A DNA stretch of 64,000 nt from Sva-07 sp963747375 (lineage in GTDB: Bacteria > Actinomycetota > Acidimicrobiia > Acidimicrobiales > Ilumatobacteraceae): positions 310,001 to 374,000 of the forward strand of contig CAVVFL010000014.1 in NCBI GenBank assembly GCA_963747375.1, read 5' to 3'. The first letter of the stretch is position 1. Each line of letters begins with the position of its first letter. The translations under genes and the position numbers were made by a program. Under the pieces are notes generated by a model. That model saw only the letters and a list, made by a program, of their open reading frames with translations, was not told the DNA's origin and did no database searches. Shown in pieces: positions 56,505-64,000 of this stretch.

Positions 56505-57447
56505 TCAGCGACTCGACAGCCAGCCGTCGAGCAGAGCGCACAACTCGACGGGGCGATCGCCCTGCACGCTGTGCCCCGCCCCGTCGACCACCTCGACGAC
56601 GAGGTCGGGCCGTCGGCGCCGAGCTTCGGCGACGTCGTCGTCGTCGACCACCGGCGACAACGAACCGCGCACGAGCATCATCGGGCAGTCGATCGCCTCG
56701 AAGTGGTCCCACATCGGCGACAGTTGGTCGCCGGGAGGCGTGACGTCGTCGGCAGACGGGGTGTCGGCGTTGGAACGGGCACGGCTGCCACGGTCGTACC
56801 GCCATGCCCAGGATCCGTCGGGAAGCTGGCGAGCGTTGTGGAGGATCCCCCGCCGCAGCGACGACACCGAGCGAGTGGGATTGAACTCCATCGTGCGCGC
56901 GAGCAGGTCGTCGAAGCTGGCGAACGACTGTGGGCCGTCGACGAAGTCGGTGACCGCCTTGGTCTTCGCCGCGTTGACGCCGGGCGTGATGTCGACCATC
57001 ACCAGCGATGCCACGAGTGCCGGATGGCGCACGGCCAGTTCCATCGCCGTCATCCCACCGAGCGACATCCCGACGACGACGCGCGCGTGTCGGAGCGAGT
57101 TCGGCGACGACGACCGCGAGGTCGTCGGCCATGTTCGTCGGGCTGTACGCCCCATCGGTGCGCCAGCCGGAATGTCCGTGGCCGGGAAGGTCGATCGCCA
57201 ACGCCGGCCGGCCGAGGCAGAGCGCAACGGTGTCCCAGGTGTGCGCGTTCTGCGCTCCGCCGTGCACCAGCACCAACTCGGGCGTCGTGTCGCCCCACCG
57301 CAGCGCGCTGACCGATCGAGCGTCGCCCGCGGTCGCCACCACCGTGTCGACTCGCTCGACCGTGGGCACCTCGGCAACGGTGAGCGAGAACTCGGAGATG
57401 TTCTCGTGGAAGAGGCCGAACTCGTCGTAGTCGATCACGGCGTTCAC
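56505..57447 (-). CDS. Alpha/beta hydrolase (one frameshift)
   Basis: About 313 aa. Oxyanion segment LVLVHGGAQNAHTWDTVALC, LAIDLPGHGHSGWRTDGAYS, the nucleophile elbow VVVGMSLGGMTAMELAVRHP, the Asp region CPMMLVRGSLSPVVDDDDV and the catalytic His in VVDGAGHSVQGDRPVELCAL. One slip near 57095. The fold covers esterases, lactonases and meta-cleavage hydrolases; there is no pathway context. It converges with the zinc peptidase gene, 8 nt apart. Confidence 0.85.
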
Positions 57448-57504
57448 GTTGTCACGTCACGCCCGCTCGGGCCAATGCGCAGCGACGAGGTCACCCCAGC
57501 GCGG

Positions 57505-58665
57505 TCAGGGGTCGGTGAGGGGCACCGGTGCCGCGGCCGGAACCAGCGTCGTTGTCGTCGTGGTGGCGGCTGTCGTCGGCGCCGCTGCCGTCGTCGTGGT
57601 CGCCGGCGGCGTGGTCGTCGGCGGCACCGTGGTGGAGGGTGGAACGGTCGTGGTCGTGGTCGTGGTCGTGCTCGTCGTCGACGACGTCGTGGTCGAATAG
57701 TCGGGGTCGATGCGGTTGAAGTAGGGCTTCTGGGCGCCGTACTCCTCGGGCTGCTTCACCCCGTCGAACACGAAGACCTGGTCGCCGACCGACACGAGAT
57801 CCTGGAACGACGGCGACAGCGCCAGCGGGATGCGGATGCAGCCGTGCGACGCAGGCTGCAGTGGCACGTTGAGCGCACCGTGCACGGCGATCCCGTAGTT
57901 GAAGTACACCGGATCCCACATACCGCCCAGCGAACCCTGACGGACGCCTTCGACCATCCGGGTGAAGTTGAACACGCCACCCGGTGTGATCGACTTGCCA
58001 CACTCCCCGCGCACGAGCGGCTCGTCGCTCGGGTTGTTGTACTCGCCGGGGCTGATCGTGACTTCCTCGCACCAGTCCTCGTTGTCGCCGCTCGACATGT
58101 GGCTGATCATCACCGGCACGTCGTTCTCGAACACGGCGATGACCTGTTCGGGTAGGTAGATCTCGGTGTGGTTCGGCGTCGAATTGGTGCGCCGGGGCTG
58201 GATCACGAACGGATCCTGCATGTTGGTCCACATCTCGGGCGTCACGGCACCGGTCGGCTCGTTGAACGGCACGCCGAGCACGAGCTTCTCGTACGCCCAC
58301 ACGGAACGTCGCGTCTCGTCGCCGAAATATCCATCGATCGGGCCGGGCCAGAACCCGAGGTCGGTCAGGCGCTGCTGGACCTGCGCGACGTCGTCGCCGG
58401 CCATGCCTTTGGACACCGTGCGAGTGAGCACCGTCTTGGTGACCGGCACGTCGGTCGCGACCGTTGCGATCACATCGACCGACACCGGTACCGAAACGTC
58501 GAACGCGATCGATTCGGCCGTGACTGCCGGAGCCGCCTGGTCGTCGCCACCGCCACTGCCACCGAGCGCCACGCCGGCAACGACAACGATGGCAAGCAGG
58601 CCGCCGGCGGCGGCCGCAGGGAGCCATTTGCGGGCTTCGGGCGAGAGGAGAGGTCGGTCGTTCAC
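57505..58665 (-). CDS. L,D-transpeptidase (YkuD) with peptidoglycan-binding domain
   Basis: Intact, 386 aa. One N-terminal membrane anchor (KWLPAAAAGGLLAIVVVAGV, about 13-34), a PG_binding_1 domain (GMAGDDVAQVQQRLTDLGFW, PIDGYFGDETRRSVWAYEKL), then the YkuD domain with EIYLPEQVIAVFENDVPVMI, GIAVHGALNVP and the catalytic SHGCIRIPLALS. It crosslinks peptidoglycan 3-3 or attaches proteins outside the membrane. The C-terminus is a Thr/Pro-rich tail of about 60 residues, likely a flexible, perhaps glycosylated, wall spacer. Confidence 0.9.
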   Translation of the reverse strand: MNDRPLLSPEARKWLPAAAAGGLLAIVVVAGVALGGSGGGDDQAAPAVTAESIAFDVSVPVSVDVIATVATDVPVTKTVLTRTVSKGMAGDDVAQVQQRLTDLGFWPGPIDGYFGDETRRSVWAYEKLVLGVPFNEPTGAVTPEMWTNMQDPFVIQPRRTNSTPNHTEIYLPEQVIAVFENDVPVMISHMSSGDNEDWCEEVTISPGEYNNPSDEPLVRGECGKSITPGGVFNFTRMVEGVRQGSLGGMWDPVYFNYGIAVHGALNVPLQPASHGCIRIPLALSPSFQDLVSVGDQVFVFDGVKQPEEYGAQKPYFNRIDPDYSTTTSSTTSTTTTTTTTVPPSTTVPPTTTPPATTTTAAAPTTAATTTTTTLVPAAAPVPLTDP

Positions 58666-58803
58666 GGATCAGAGCACGGTGTCGGGGGGTCCGACCGGCG
58701 GCGGGTGCGCACATGTTACCGACGTCGTGGACGCTCGTGGCCGCGGCCTCGAGCAGTGTTCGCGTCTGTTCGGTGTCAGCGGATCGACGGCGGTCGACCG
58801 GGA

Positions 58804-59571
58804 TCAGCGACGGGCGACCACCGGCTCGATGTTCTCCAGATCGCCGCGCAACTCCCACATCTCCGAGAGGATCGTGGTGATCACCGACGGCGAGCTCAGC
58901 GTCGACACGCCGCGGGTGCGCGGGAAGTAGTCGACGCCGAACTGCAGCATCTCGTAGCCGAGCCTGGTCGCACGAATGACGAGCTCGGCATCGATGAACG
59001 ACCCCTCGCTGCGCAGTTCGACATGGTCGAAGACCCGTGCCCGACAGAGCTTGAACGCGAAGTTGATGTCACGGGCCTTGACGTCGAACAGCGTGCGGAT
59101 CAGCAGGTTGTACACGAAGGTGTACACGGAGCGCAGGTACCCCTCGCCGGTGCGATCGAACCGGTAGGCGCTCACGATGTCGGCGTCGTACTCGCGAAGG
59201 AGGCGCACCGCACGTGGCAGCTCGTACATGTCGAACGGCAGGTCGGCGTCGGTGTACAGGATCAGATCCCCGGTCGCCGCGGCGAACCCGGTCTTCATCG
59301 CGCCACCCAACTTGCGATTGACGGGGTGGTGCACGACGCGGACCCGCGGATCCTCGAGGGCGAGACCGTCGGCGATCGCACCCGTGGAATCCGTCGATGC
59401 GTCGTCGACGACGATCAGTTCGTAGTCGCCGATGTCGCCGGACTCGAGCAGCCGCTCGCACGCCCGCCGCCCGGCCACCAGTGCGCGTTCGACGTACTCC
59501 TCCTCGTTCCACATGGGATAGAAGATCGAGAGCTTCTCGAACGGCTCGCCGAGGGTCGCGTCCACAGACAT
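58804..59571 (-). CDS. Family 2 glycosyltransferase (DPM1-like)
   Basis: Intact, 255 aa. LSIFYPMWNEEEYVERALVA, YELIVVDDASTDSTGAIADG (nucleotide-sugar Asp pair), NRKLGGAMKTGFAAATGDLI, LILYTDADLPFDMYELPRAV (metal DxD) and FIDAELVIRATRLGYEMLQF. This resembles dolichyl/polyprenyl-phosphate mannosyltransferases without the C-terminal membrane domain. It probably loads a lipid carrier with a sugar on the inner membrane face. ATG 59571 has TACCCT 8 nt upstream; divergent from the small membrane protein. Confidence 0.88.
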   Translation of the reverse strand: MSVDATLGEPFEKLSIFYPMWNEEEYVERALVAGRRACERLLESGDIGDYELIVVDDASTDSTGAIADGLALEDPRVRVVHHPVNRKLGGAMKTGFAAATGDLILYTDADLPFDMYELPRAVRLLREYDADIVSAYRFDRTGEGYLRSVYTFVYNLLIRTLFDVKARDINFAFKLCRARVFDHVELRSEGSFIDAELVIRATRLGYEMLQFGVDYFPRTRGVSTLSSPSVITTILSEMWELRGDLENIEPVVARR

Positions 59572-59579
59572 TGCGCCGC

Positions 59580-59585
59580 AGGGTA
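59580..59585 (-). promoter_or_regulatory. Putative leaderless -10 (TACCCT) for the glycosyltransferase
   Basis: TACCCT on the minus strand ends 8 nt before ATG 59571. Confidence 0.5.
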
Positions 59586-59646
59586 GCCCGCGGTGACCGC
59601 TGCCCGGCCTCGGCCCGCCCGCAGCGCAATGGTGCTCGACACGCCG

Positions 59647-59652
59647 TAGTGT
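59647..59652 (+). promoter_or_regulatory. Putative leaderless -10 (TAGTGT) for the small membrane protein
   Basis: TAGTGT ends 8 nt before GTG 59661. Confidence 0.5.
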
Positions 59653-59660
59653 GCATCGCC

Positions 59661-60209
59661 GTGTCGGATGTCGAACCGCCCGAGGCATTCGCCCCGCCGA
59701 CCGGCGGCTTCGCACCGCCGATCGGAGGCACCGGCACACCCGCACCGCCCGGCCTGTCGGCGTGGGGTCCGCAGGAAACGGACGGTCTGGAAGCTGCACG
59801 CATTCGTGAGCCGCGAGTGGGTGAGTTGACACCGCCCTGGAGGATCGCCGTGGTCGTCACGTGGGTCGGCGCATTCCTCGCGTATCTCGCCGTGTGGAAG
59901 GCGAGCGAGGAGATCGGGATCGCAACGTGGTGGCTCGGGCCGCGATCGCATCCCGAACCGATGTACATCCGGCTCATCCCGTTCGCTGTCATCGCCGTGT
60001 TCGGCATCCTCGCCAGCTACAACGTCAAGCGGTTGCCCTGGATCAGCCTGGCCGGCTCGGGCGCACTTGCCCTGATCGCCATCCCCGATCTGTCACGTTC
60101 GGGTGGCCTGGCCGCGATCGAGTTCGCGATCGCCGGGGCGGTCGCGCTGGTCTCGCTCGGCTCGTTCACCGGCGTGTACCGGGCTGCGGCATCCGACGCC
60201 GACCGGTAG
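59661..60209 (+). CDS. Small membrane protein of unknown function, 182 aa
   Basis: Intact. A cytoplasmic Pro/Gly-rich N-terminus (PPEAFAPPTGGFAPPIGGTG) of about 65 residues precedes four predicted helices: WRIAVVVTWVGAFLAYLAVW, IRLIPFAVIAVFGILASY, WISLAGSGALALIAIPDL and AAIEFAIAGAVALVSLGSFT. No family recognised. It starts from its own leaderless-type promoter and ends 11 nt before argG, which also has its own -10, so co-transcription is optional. Confidence 0.6.
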   Translation: MSDVEPPEAFAPPTGGFAPPIGGTGTPAPPGLSAWGPQETDGLEAARIREPRVGELTPPWRIAVVVTWVGAFLAYLAVWKASEEIGIATWWLGPRSHPEPMYIRLIPFAVIAVFGILASYNVKRLPWISLAGSGALALIAIPDLSRSGGLAAIEFAIAGAVALVSLGSFTGVYRAAASDADR

Positions 60210-60212
60210 CGT
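60207..60212 (+). promoter_or_regulatory. Putative leaderless -10 (TAGCGT) for argG
   Basis: TAGCGT ends 8 nt before ATG 60221; it overlaps the stop of the preceding gene. Confidence 0.45.
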
Positions 60213-60220
60213 CGTCGCCC

Positions 60221-61576
60221 ATGCCCGACACGTCGTCCAGCGGTTCCGCCTCCAACGCGAAGGTCCTGATGTCGCTCCCCGTCGGCGAACGGGTGGGCAT
60301 CGCCTTCTCCGGGGGCCTCGACACCTCCGCGGCGGTGGCCTGGATGCGCGATCGCGGGGCGATCCCCTACACCTACACCGCCGATCTCGGCCAGTACGAC
60401 GAGCCCGAACTCCACACGGTGCCCGAGCGAGCCAAGGTCTACGGCGCCGAGGAGGCCCGACTCGTCGACTGCCGCGACGAACTCGTCCGCGAGGGGCTGA
60501 TCGCGCTGCAGTGCGGTGCGTTCCACATCACCACCGCCGGCAAGACGTACTTCAACACCACCCCGCTCGGTCGGGCCGTCACCGGCACGCTGCTCGTGCG
60601 GGCCATGCAGGACGACGGCGTCGACGTCTGGGGCGATGGCTCGACGTACAAGGGCAACGACATCGAGCGCTTCTACCGCTACGGCCTGCTCGTCAACCCG
60701 AACCTGCGGATCTACAAGCCGTGGCTCGACCCGACATTCGTCGACGAGCTCGGCGGCCGCCAGGGGATGAGCGAGTTCCTCGTCGCCCACGGGCTGCCGT
60801 ACCGCGACTCGGTCGAGAAGGCGTACTCGACCGACGCCAACATCTGGGGCGCCACCCACGAGGCGAAGTCGCTCGAGGAGCTCGCCACGAGCATGGAGAT
60901 CGTCAACCCGATCATGGGCGTGGCCCACTGGGACCCCGACGTCGAGATCGCCACCGAGGACGTGTCGGTGCGTTTCGAGGAGGGGTGGCCCGTCGCCATC
61001 AACGGCGAGTCGTTCACCTCCCCGGTCGATCTCGTGATCGAGGCCAACGCCATCGGCGGCCGCCACGGGCTCGGCATGAGCGACCAGATCGAGAACCGCA
61101 TCATCGAGGCCAAGAGCCGCGGCATCTACGAGGGTCCCGCGCTGGCGCTGCTGCACATCTGCTACGAGCGCCTCGTGACAGGTATCCACAACGAGAACAC
61201 GATCGAGAACTACCGCACCATGGGTCGCCGCCTCGGGCGCCTGCTGTACGAGGGCCGCTGGTTCGACCCGCAGAGCCTCATGCTGCGTGAGCCGCTGCTG
61301 CGCTGGGTCGGCTCGGCGGTCACCGGCGAGGTCACGGTCCGGTTGCGGCGCGGCGACGACTACTCGATCCTGAACACCGTGAGCGAGAACCTGACCTACG
61401 AGCCCGACCGTTTGTCGATGGAGCGGGTGGAGGATGCGGCATTCGGCCCGCTCGACCGGATCGGCCAGCTCACGATGCGCAACCTCGACATCACCGACAC
61501 CCGCAACAAGCTCGACGTGTACCGCCGGGTCGGCTCCCTCGGCCCCGGCGACGTCACGCGCGCCTTGGACCGGTAG
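60221..61576 (+). CDS. argG: Argininosuccinate synthase
   Basis: Intact, 451 aa. ATP-dependent ligation of citrulline and aspartate in arginine synthesis. PP-loop RVGIAFSGGLDTSAAVAWMR, YTYTADLGQYDEPELHTVPE, KTYFNTTPLGRAVTGTLLVR, DGSTYKGNDIERFYRYGLLV and IGGRHGLGMSDQIENRIIEA. The length and the FNTTPLGRAVTGT segment mark the long (E. coli-type) subfamily rather than the shorter type common in many actinobacteria. No other arg gene is nearby. Confidence 0.95.
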   Translation: MPDTSSSGSASNAKVLMSLPVGERVGIAFSGGLDTSAAVAWMRDRGAIPYTYTADLGQYDEPELHTVPERAKVYGAEEARLVDCRDELVREGLIALQCGAFHITTAGKTYFNTTPLGRAVTGTLLVRAMQDDGVDVWGDGSTYKGNDIERFYRYGLLVNPNLRIYKPWLDPTFVDELGGRQGMSEFLVAHGLPYRDSVEKAYSTDANIWGATHEAKSLEELATSMEIVNPIMGVAHWDPDVEIATEDVSVRFEEGWPVAINGESFTSPVDLVIEANAIGGRHGLGMSDQIENRIIEAKSRGIYEGPALALLHICYERLVTGIHNENTIENYRTMGRRLGRLLYEGRWFDPQSLMLREPLLRWVGSAVTGEVTVRLRRGDDYSILNTVSENLTYEPDRLSMERVEDAAFGPLDRIGQLTMRNLDITDTRNKLDVYRRVGSLGPGDVTRALDR

Positions 61577-61579
61577 CAC

Positions 61580-61628
61580 GTTTGTGTGAGCACCTATCCC
61601 TGACGTCGACGTTGTCGCTCACGCAAAC
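61580..61628. repeat. Intergenic inverted repeat, family TTTGYGT, copy C
   Basis: GTTTGTGTGAGC and GCTCACGCAAAC at the ends pair with one G-T wobble; 49 bp in all, 3 bp after the argG stop. Shares GTCGAYSTTGTC in its right half with copy D. Confidence 0.75.
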
Positions 61629-61639
61629 CCGGCGCTCTC

Positions 61640-61690
61640 GATTTGTGTGAGCAGACACCGCGCAAGTCGATCTTGTCGCTCACACAAATC
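61640..61690. repeat. Intergenic inverted repeat, family TTTGYGT, copy D
   Basis: GATTTGTGTGAGC and GCTCACACAAATC at the ends are perfectly complementary over 13 bp; 51 bp in all, in tandem with copy C 11 bp away, between convergent argG and the M20 peptidase gene. Confidence 0.8.
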
Positions 61691-61704
61691 GGTGGGTGGG
61701 CGGG

Positions 61705-62820
61705 TCAAGATCGCTGTGGGTTCGAACAGATCAACTCGACCAGGCCGGCGATGAGCGCCGCTCGTTCGGGCATGGTGTCGACCAGCACGAACTCGTGATC
61801 GGCGTGAGCGCCTCCGCCGACGGCGCCGAGGCCGTCGAGCGTTGGCACGCCGATCGCCGCGGTGAAGTTCCCGTCGCTGCCACCGCCCACTGCGAGGCCG
61901 CCGAGGTCGGGCGCGACCAGCTCGACCAGGGGCATCAGCTGCGCCGACGCCGATTCGGGCATCGGTGGCCGGTTGACACCGCCGCTCACCACGACCGAGG
62001 CTTCGGGATCGACGGCGGTGAGCCCAGCCATCGCTGTTTCCACCCGCTCCTTCTCGGCGGCCGACTCGACGCGTACGTCGACCTTGATCTGACCCAGCGC
62101 AGGCACGACGTTGTCGGCGGTACCGACATCGGCCACGGTCGGCGTGACGGTCGTGCCGATGTCGGGCCGACCGATCTCGTTGATCGCCAGCACCTGATGC
62201 GCCACTTCGACGAGCGCATTCACACCCTTCTCGGGCTCCAGGCCGGCATGCGACGCACGGCCGCGCACCGTGACGTCGAACGTGCCGCACCCCTTGCGGC
62301 CGGTCTTCAACAATCCCCCGTCGGCCGACGGTTCGAGGACGAGTACCGCACCACACGCCATCGCCCGCTCCTCGATCAGGCCGCGTGACGCCAGCGAACC
62401 CACTTCCTCGTCCGCGCTGAACAGCAACTCGACCCCCGACAGGTCGTCGAGCGACGCGAGCCCGTGCAGCGCCTGCACGATGCCCGCGAGCATGTCGAAC
62501 ACCCCCGGGCCGGTCGCCCGGCCATCGGCCACGTGGAACGGTCGGGCAGCAAGCGCGCCGAGCGGGAACACCGTGTCGTGATGACCGAGCAGCAGCACCC
62601 TGGGTTCACCACCGCCCGACCAGTGGACGTGCGGGCCGGCCGGGCTGTCGACGAGCACCGCGGGGCGTCCGAGATGACGCTCGATCATCGCGCCCAGCGC
62701 CTCGGCCGATGCCTGCAGCGCGACGAGGTCGAGCGACGGCGATTCGATCTCGACGAGCGTGCGCAGATCGTCGAGCATCGCGTCCAGCGAGAAGGTGGCC
62801 GCAGCGATGGTGGTGGTCAC
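61705..62820 (-). CDS. M20-family metallopeptidase (carboxypeptidase G2-like)
   Basis: Intact, 371 aa from GTG 62820. Zinc ligands and catalytic acids: VLLLGHHDTVFPLGALAARP (His, Asp), GPGVFDMLAGIVQAL (bridging Asp), LLFSADEEVGSLASRGLIEE (Glu pair) and VLEPSADGGLLKTGRKG; the final His lies in GGGAHADHEFVLVDTMPER. The dimerisation domain GRASHAGLEPEKGVNALVEV is typical of glutamate carboxypeptidases. It cleaves a C-terminal amino acid from a peptide-like substrate. TACGGT 7 nt upstream of the start; divergent from the XRE regulator. Confidence 0.88.
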   Translation of the reverse strand: MTTTIAAATFSLDAMLDDLRTLVEIESPSLDLVALQASAEALGAMIERHLGRPAVLVDSPAGPHVHWSGGGEPRVLLLGHHDTVFPLGALAARPFHVADGRATGPGVFDMLAGIVQALHGLASLDDLSGVELLFSADEEVGSLASRGLIEERAMACGAVLVLEPSADGGLLKTGRKGCGTFDVTVRGRASHAGLEPEKGVNALVEVAHQVLAINEIGRPDIGTTVTPTVADVGTADNVVPALGQIKVDVRVESAAEKERVETAMAGLTAVDPEASVVVSGGVNRPPMPESASAQLMPLVELVAPDLGGLAVGGGSDGNFTAAIGVPTLDGLGAVGGGAHADHEFVLVDTMPERAALIAGLVELICSNPQRS

Positions 62821-62827
62821 CGCACCA

Positions 62828-62833
62828 ACCGTA
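62828..62833 (-). promoter_or_regulatory. Putative leaderless -10 (TACGGT) for the M20 peptidase
   Basis: TACGGT on the minus strand ends 7 nt before GTG 62820. Confidence 0.5.
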
Positions 62834-62882
62834 TTGGCTCCCAGCCCTCGATGCAGCGACGAATGTTGCTTGACTGTCCGAC

Positions 62883-63713
62883 ATGGCCAACGGTTCCGAC
62901 CACCGAAAGGAACTCGCCGAGTTCCTCCGGTCGCGCCGCGAGGCCACCCGACCCGAACAGGTCGGCCTCCCGAGTGGCCGCGGACGCCGGACGCCCGGAC
63001 TGCGCCGCGAGGAAGTCGCCATGCTCGCCGGCGTGTCGCTCACCTGGTACACGTGGCTCGAACAGGGTCGGCGGATCAACGCCTCGAACGACGTGCTGCT
63101 CGCGATCGGGCGGGCGATGCGTCTCGACGACGCCGGGCTCGATCACCTGTTGTCGCTCACCGAGCCGGGCACGGCGACGATCGCTGCGCCGACCGAGGCT
63201 CCGAGCGCCGTGGTCCGCCTCCTCGACGCACTGATGCCTGCGCCGGCCTACGTGCTCGGGCCGATCTGGGAGTTCGTCGGTTGGAACACCGCGCAGGCTC
63301 GGTTGTATCCGAGGATCGTCGAGCTCGTCGCACCGCGACGCAATCTGATGTGGGTGCTGTTCGCCGACCCGTCGACACGCGAGCTGATCGTCGACTGGGA
63401 CATCCACGCCCGCCAGGCCTTGGCAGAGTTCCGATCGGCGACATCGTCCGTGCGACACGACCCGGCGATGGTCGAACTCGTCGAACTCTTGTGCGACGAG
63501 AGCGCGGACTTCGCCGACTGGTGGCGCGAGCACGACGTGTCCGGCTTCGAGACCAGGCTGCGGCGGTTCCGTCATCCAGCGGCGGGCGAACTGACCTTCG
63601 AGTACCAACAGCTCACACCGGCGGAGTGGCCGTCGCTGCGCATCGTCGCCCAGCTGCCGGTGCCGGGTGACGACTCCGCCGAACGTCTCGCAGTGCGTCA
63701 CTACCTCGTCTGA
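62883..63713 (+). CDS. XRE-type regulator with MmyB-like ligand-binding domain
   Basis: Intact, 276 aa. N-terminal helix-turn-helix KELAEFLRSRREATRPEQVG, TPGLRREEVAMLAGVSLTWY, WLEQGRRINASNDVLLAIGR; C-terminal MmyB domain ALMPAPAYVLGPIWEFVGWN, RNLMWVLFADPSTRELIVDW, FRHPAAGELTFEYQQL. MmyB-type regulators are thought to bind a fatty-acid-like or other small hydrophobic ligand and often control a divergent neighbour, here the M20 peptidase gene 62 bp away; that regulation is inferred. Confidence 0.88.
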   Translation: MANGSDHRKELAEFLRSRREATRPEQVGLPSGRGRRTPGLRREEVAMLAGVSLTWYTWLEQGRRINASNDVLLAIGRAMRLDDAGLDHLLSLTEPGTATIAAPTEAPSAVVRLLDALMPAPAYVLGPIWEFVGWNTAQARLYPRIVELVAPRRNLMWVLFADPSTRELIVDWDIHARQALAEFRSATSSVRHDPAMVELVELLCDESADFADWWREHDVSGFETRLRRFRHPAAGELTFEYQQLTPAEWPSLRIVAQLPVPGDDSAERLAVRHYLV

Positions 63714-63717
63714 ATGT

Positions 63718-63739
63718 GACGCGAGGCCTGACCCGCGTC
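63718..63739. terminator. Hairpin GACGCGAG-GCCTGA-CCCGCGTC
   Basis: Eight-base arms with one A-C mismatch, 4 bp after the regulator stop. Differs from the hairpin at 23573-23594 at only two of 22 positions. Confidence 0.45.
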
Positions 63740-63817
63740 GCCCCGCGCCGCATGTTCTCGACGGATGGTTCGCCATGAGGTACACATTGGGCGGGGGGCG
63801 AGTCGCGAGGAGGTTGC

Positions 63818-64000
63818 ATGACGATCGACAGTTCGGGGACCGATCAGCACCGACCCGGCCACGCCTACGAGCTCGCCGACCGCTTCCGGCTCGAGGACGG
63901 CCGCGTGTTCCTGTCGGGCGTCCAGGCGGTGGCGCGGCTAGCGGTCGACCAGCTACGCCTCGATCGTCGGCTCGGGCTCACCACGGCCGCCTTCGCGTCC
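63818..64000 (+). CDS. Indolepyruvate ferredoxin oxidoreductase family protein, N-terminal fragment
   Basis: The window ends 61 codons into the gene. The visible part, from ATG 63818, reads YELADRFRLEDGRVFLSGVQ then AVARLAVDQLRLDRRLGLTT, which is the start of the large thiamine-diphosphate enzyme that oxidatively decarboxylates indolepyruvate or related 2-oxo acids with ferredoxin. A strong ribosome-binding site GAGGAGG (63807-63813) precedes the ATG by 4 nt. The active-site regions lie beyond the window. Confidence 0.8.
   Translation, partial: MTIDSSGTDQHRPGHAYELADRFRLEDGRVFLSGVQAVARLAVDQLRLDRRLGLTTAAFAS

Noticed and set aside
57505..57700. GT-rich repeats at the 3' end of the L,D-transpeptidase gene as a regulatory repeat
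   Set aside because: They are the codons of a Thr/Pro-rich C-terminal tail in an intact frame.
61580..61690. Tandem repeats C and D as a two-repeat CRISPR
   Set aside because: Each unit is itself an inverted repeat with a divergent centre, only two units occur, and related elements stand alone elsewhere; no cas genes are near.

Overview
The window is chromosomal DNA of a high-GC actinobacterium, most likely from the Acidimicrobiia (an Ilumatobacter-like lineage; inferred, not proven). It carries a mycothiol-conjugate amidase, a WhiB regulator, the PafB/PafC pair, coenzyme F420 genes (CofC, two luciferase-like F420 oxidoreductases), an HU protein with a PAKKA-type lysine tail, Ku plus a LigD-type polymerase, and many lipoproteins. 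I see no phage, transposase, integrase, CRISPR array, tRNA or rRNA.

The sequence has a high rate of single-base indels, densest in the first 33 kb. Conserved housekeeping genes (glpD, ku, pgi, otsA, livK, fadD-like) are split between reading frames, yet each can be read end to end by switching frame a few times. I treat these as sequencing errors, not decay: one CDS per gene, with approximate frameshift positions.

Layout. 1-8.7 kb: nuclease end, YdjC-type deacetylase, Mca, PEBP-like lipoprotein, GGDEF/EAL protein, rhomboid protease, GlpD and MtfA. 8.7-21.7 kb: lipid and xenobiotic metabolism (two LLM oxidoreductases, PI-PLC-like lipoprotein, acyl-CoA thioesterase, amidase, acyl-CoA synthetase, PLP decarboxylase, amidohydrolase, CoA transferase, beta-lactamase-fold hydrolase). 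21.7-28.2 kb: PolDom and Ku, an orphan membrane protein, a lipoprotein, a modular secreted SGNH hydrolase and an M24 peptidase. 28.3-33.5 kb: glutaredoxin-like protein, then a tight cbs-cgs-otsA-otsB unit (transsulfuration and trehalose). 33.5-38.1 kb: gpsA, an unknown gene and rnhB on one strand; cofC and a PIG-L deacetylase on the other. 38.1-44 kb: HU and its separately encoded lysine tail, PIN-PhoH, whiB, an exonuclease, pafBC and a B12-binding protein. 44-49.6 kb: aldehyde dehydrogenase, CsoR-type repressor, Pgi, 6-phosphogluconolactonase, RarD, lipoprotein. 49.7-54.8 kb: complete branched-chain amino-acid ABC transporter livGFHM-K. 54.9-64 kb: zinc peptidase, alpha/beta hydrolase, L,D-transpeptidase, glycosyltransferase, argG, M20 peptidase, an XRE/MmyB regulator and the start of an indolepyruvate ferredoxin oxidoreductase.

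Two signals run through the whole window. First, at least 24 starts have a TANNNT hexamer ending 6-9 nt upstream, too close for a leader with a ribosome-binding site, so leaderless mRNAs seem to be common. Second, the short intergenic gaps hold several families of inverted repeats: near-perfect long palindromes with covarying arms, about 50-bp repeats bounded by TTTGYGT, and small hairpins with a GTCTGACCC core. Genes inside operons repeatedly overlap by 4 nt (GTGA or ATGA).
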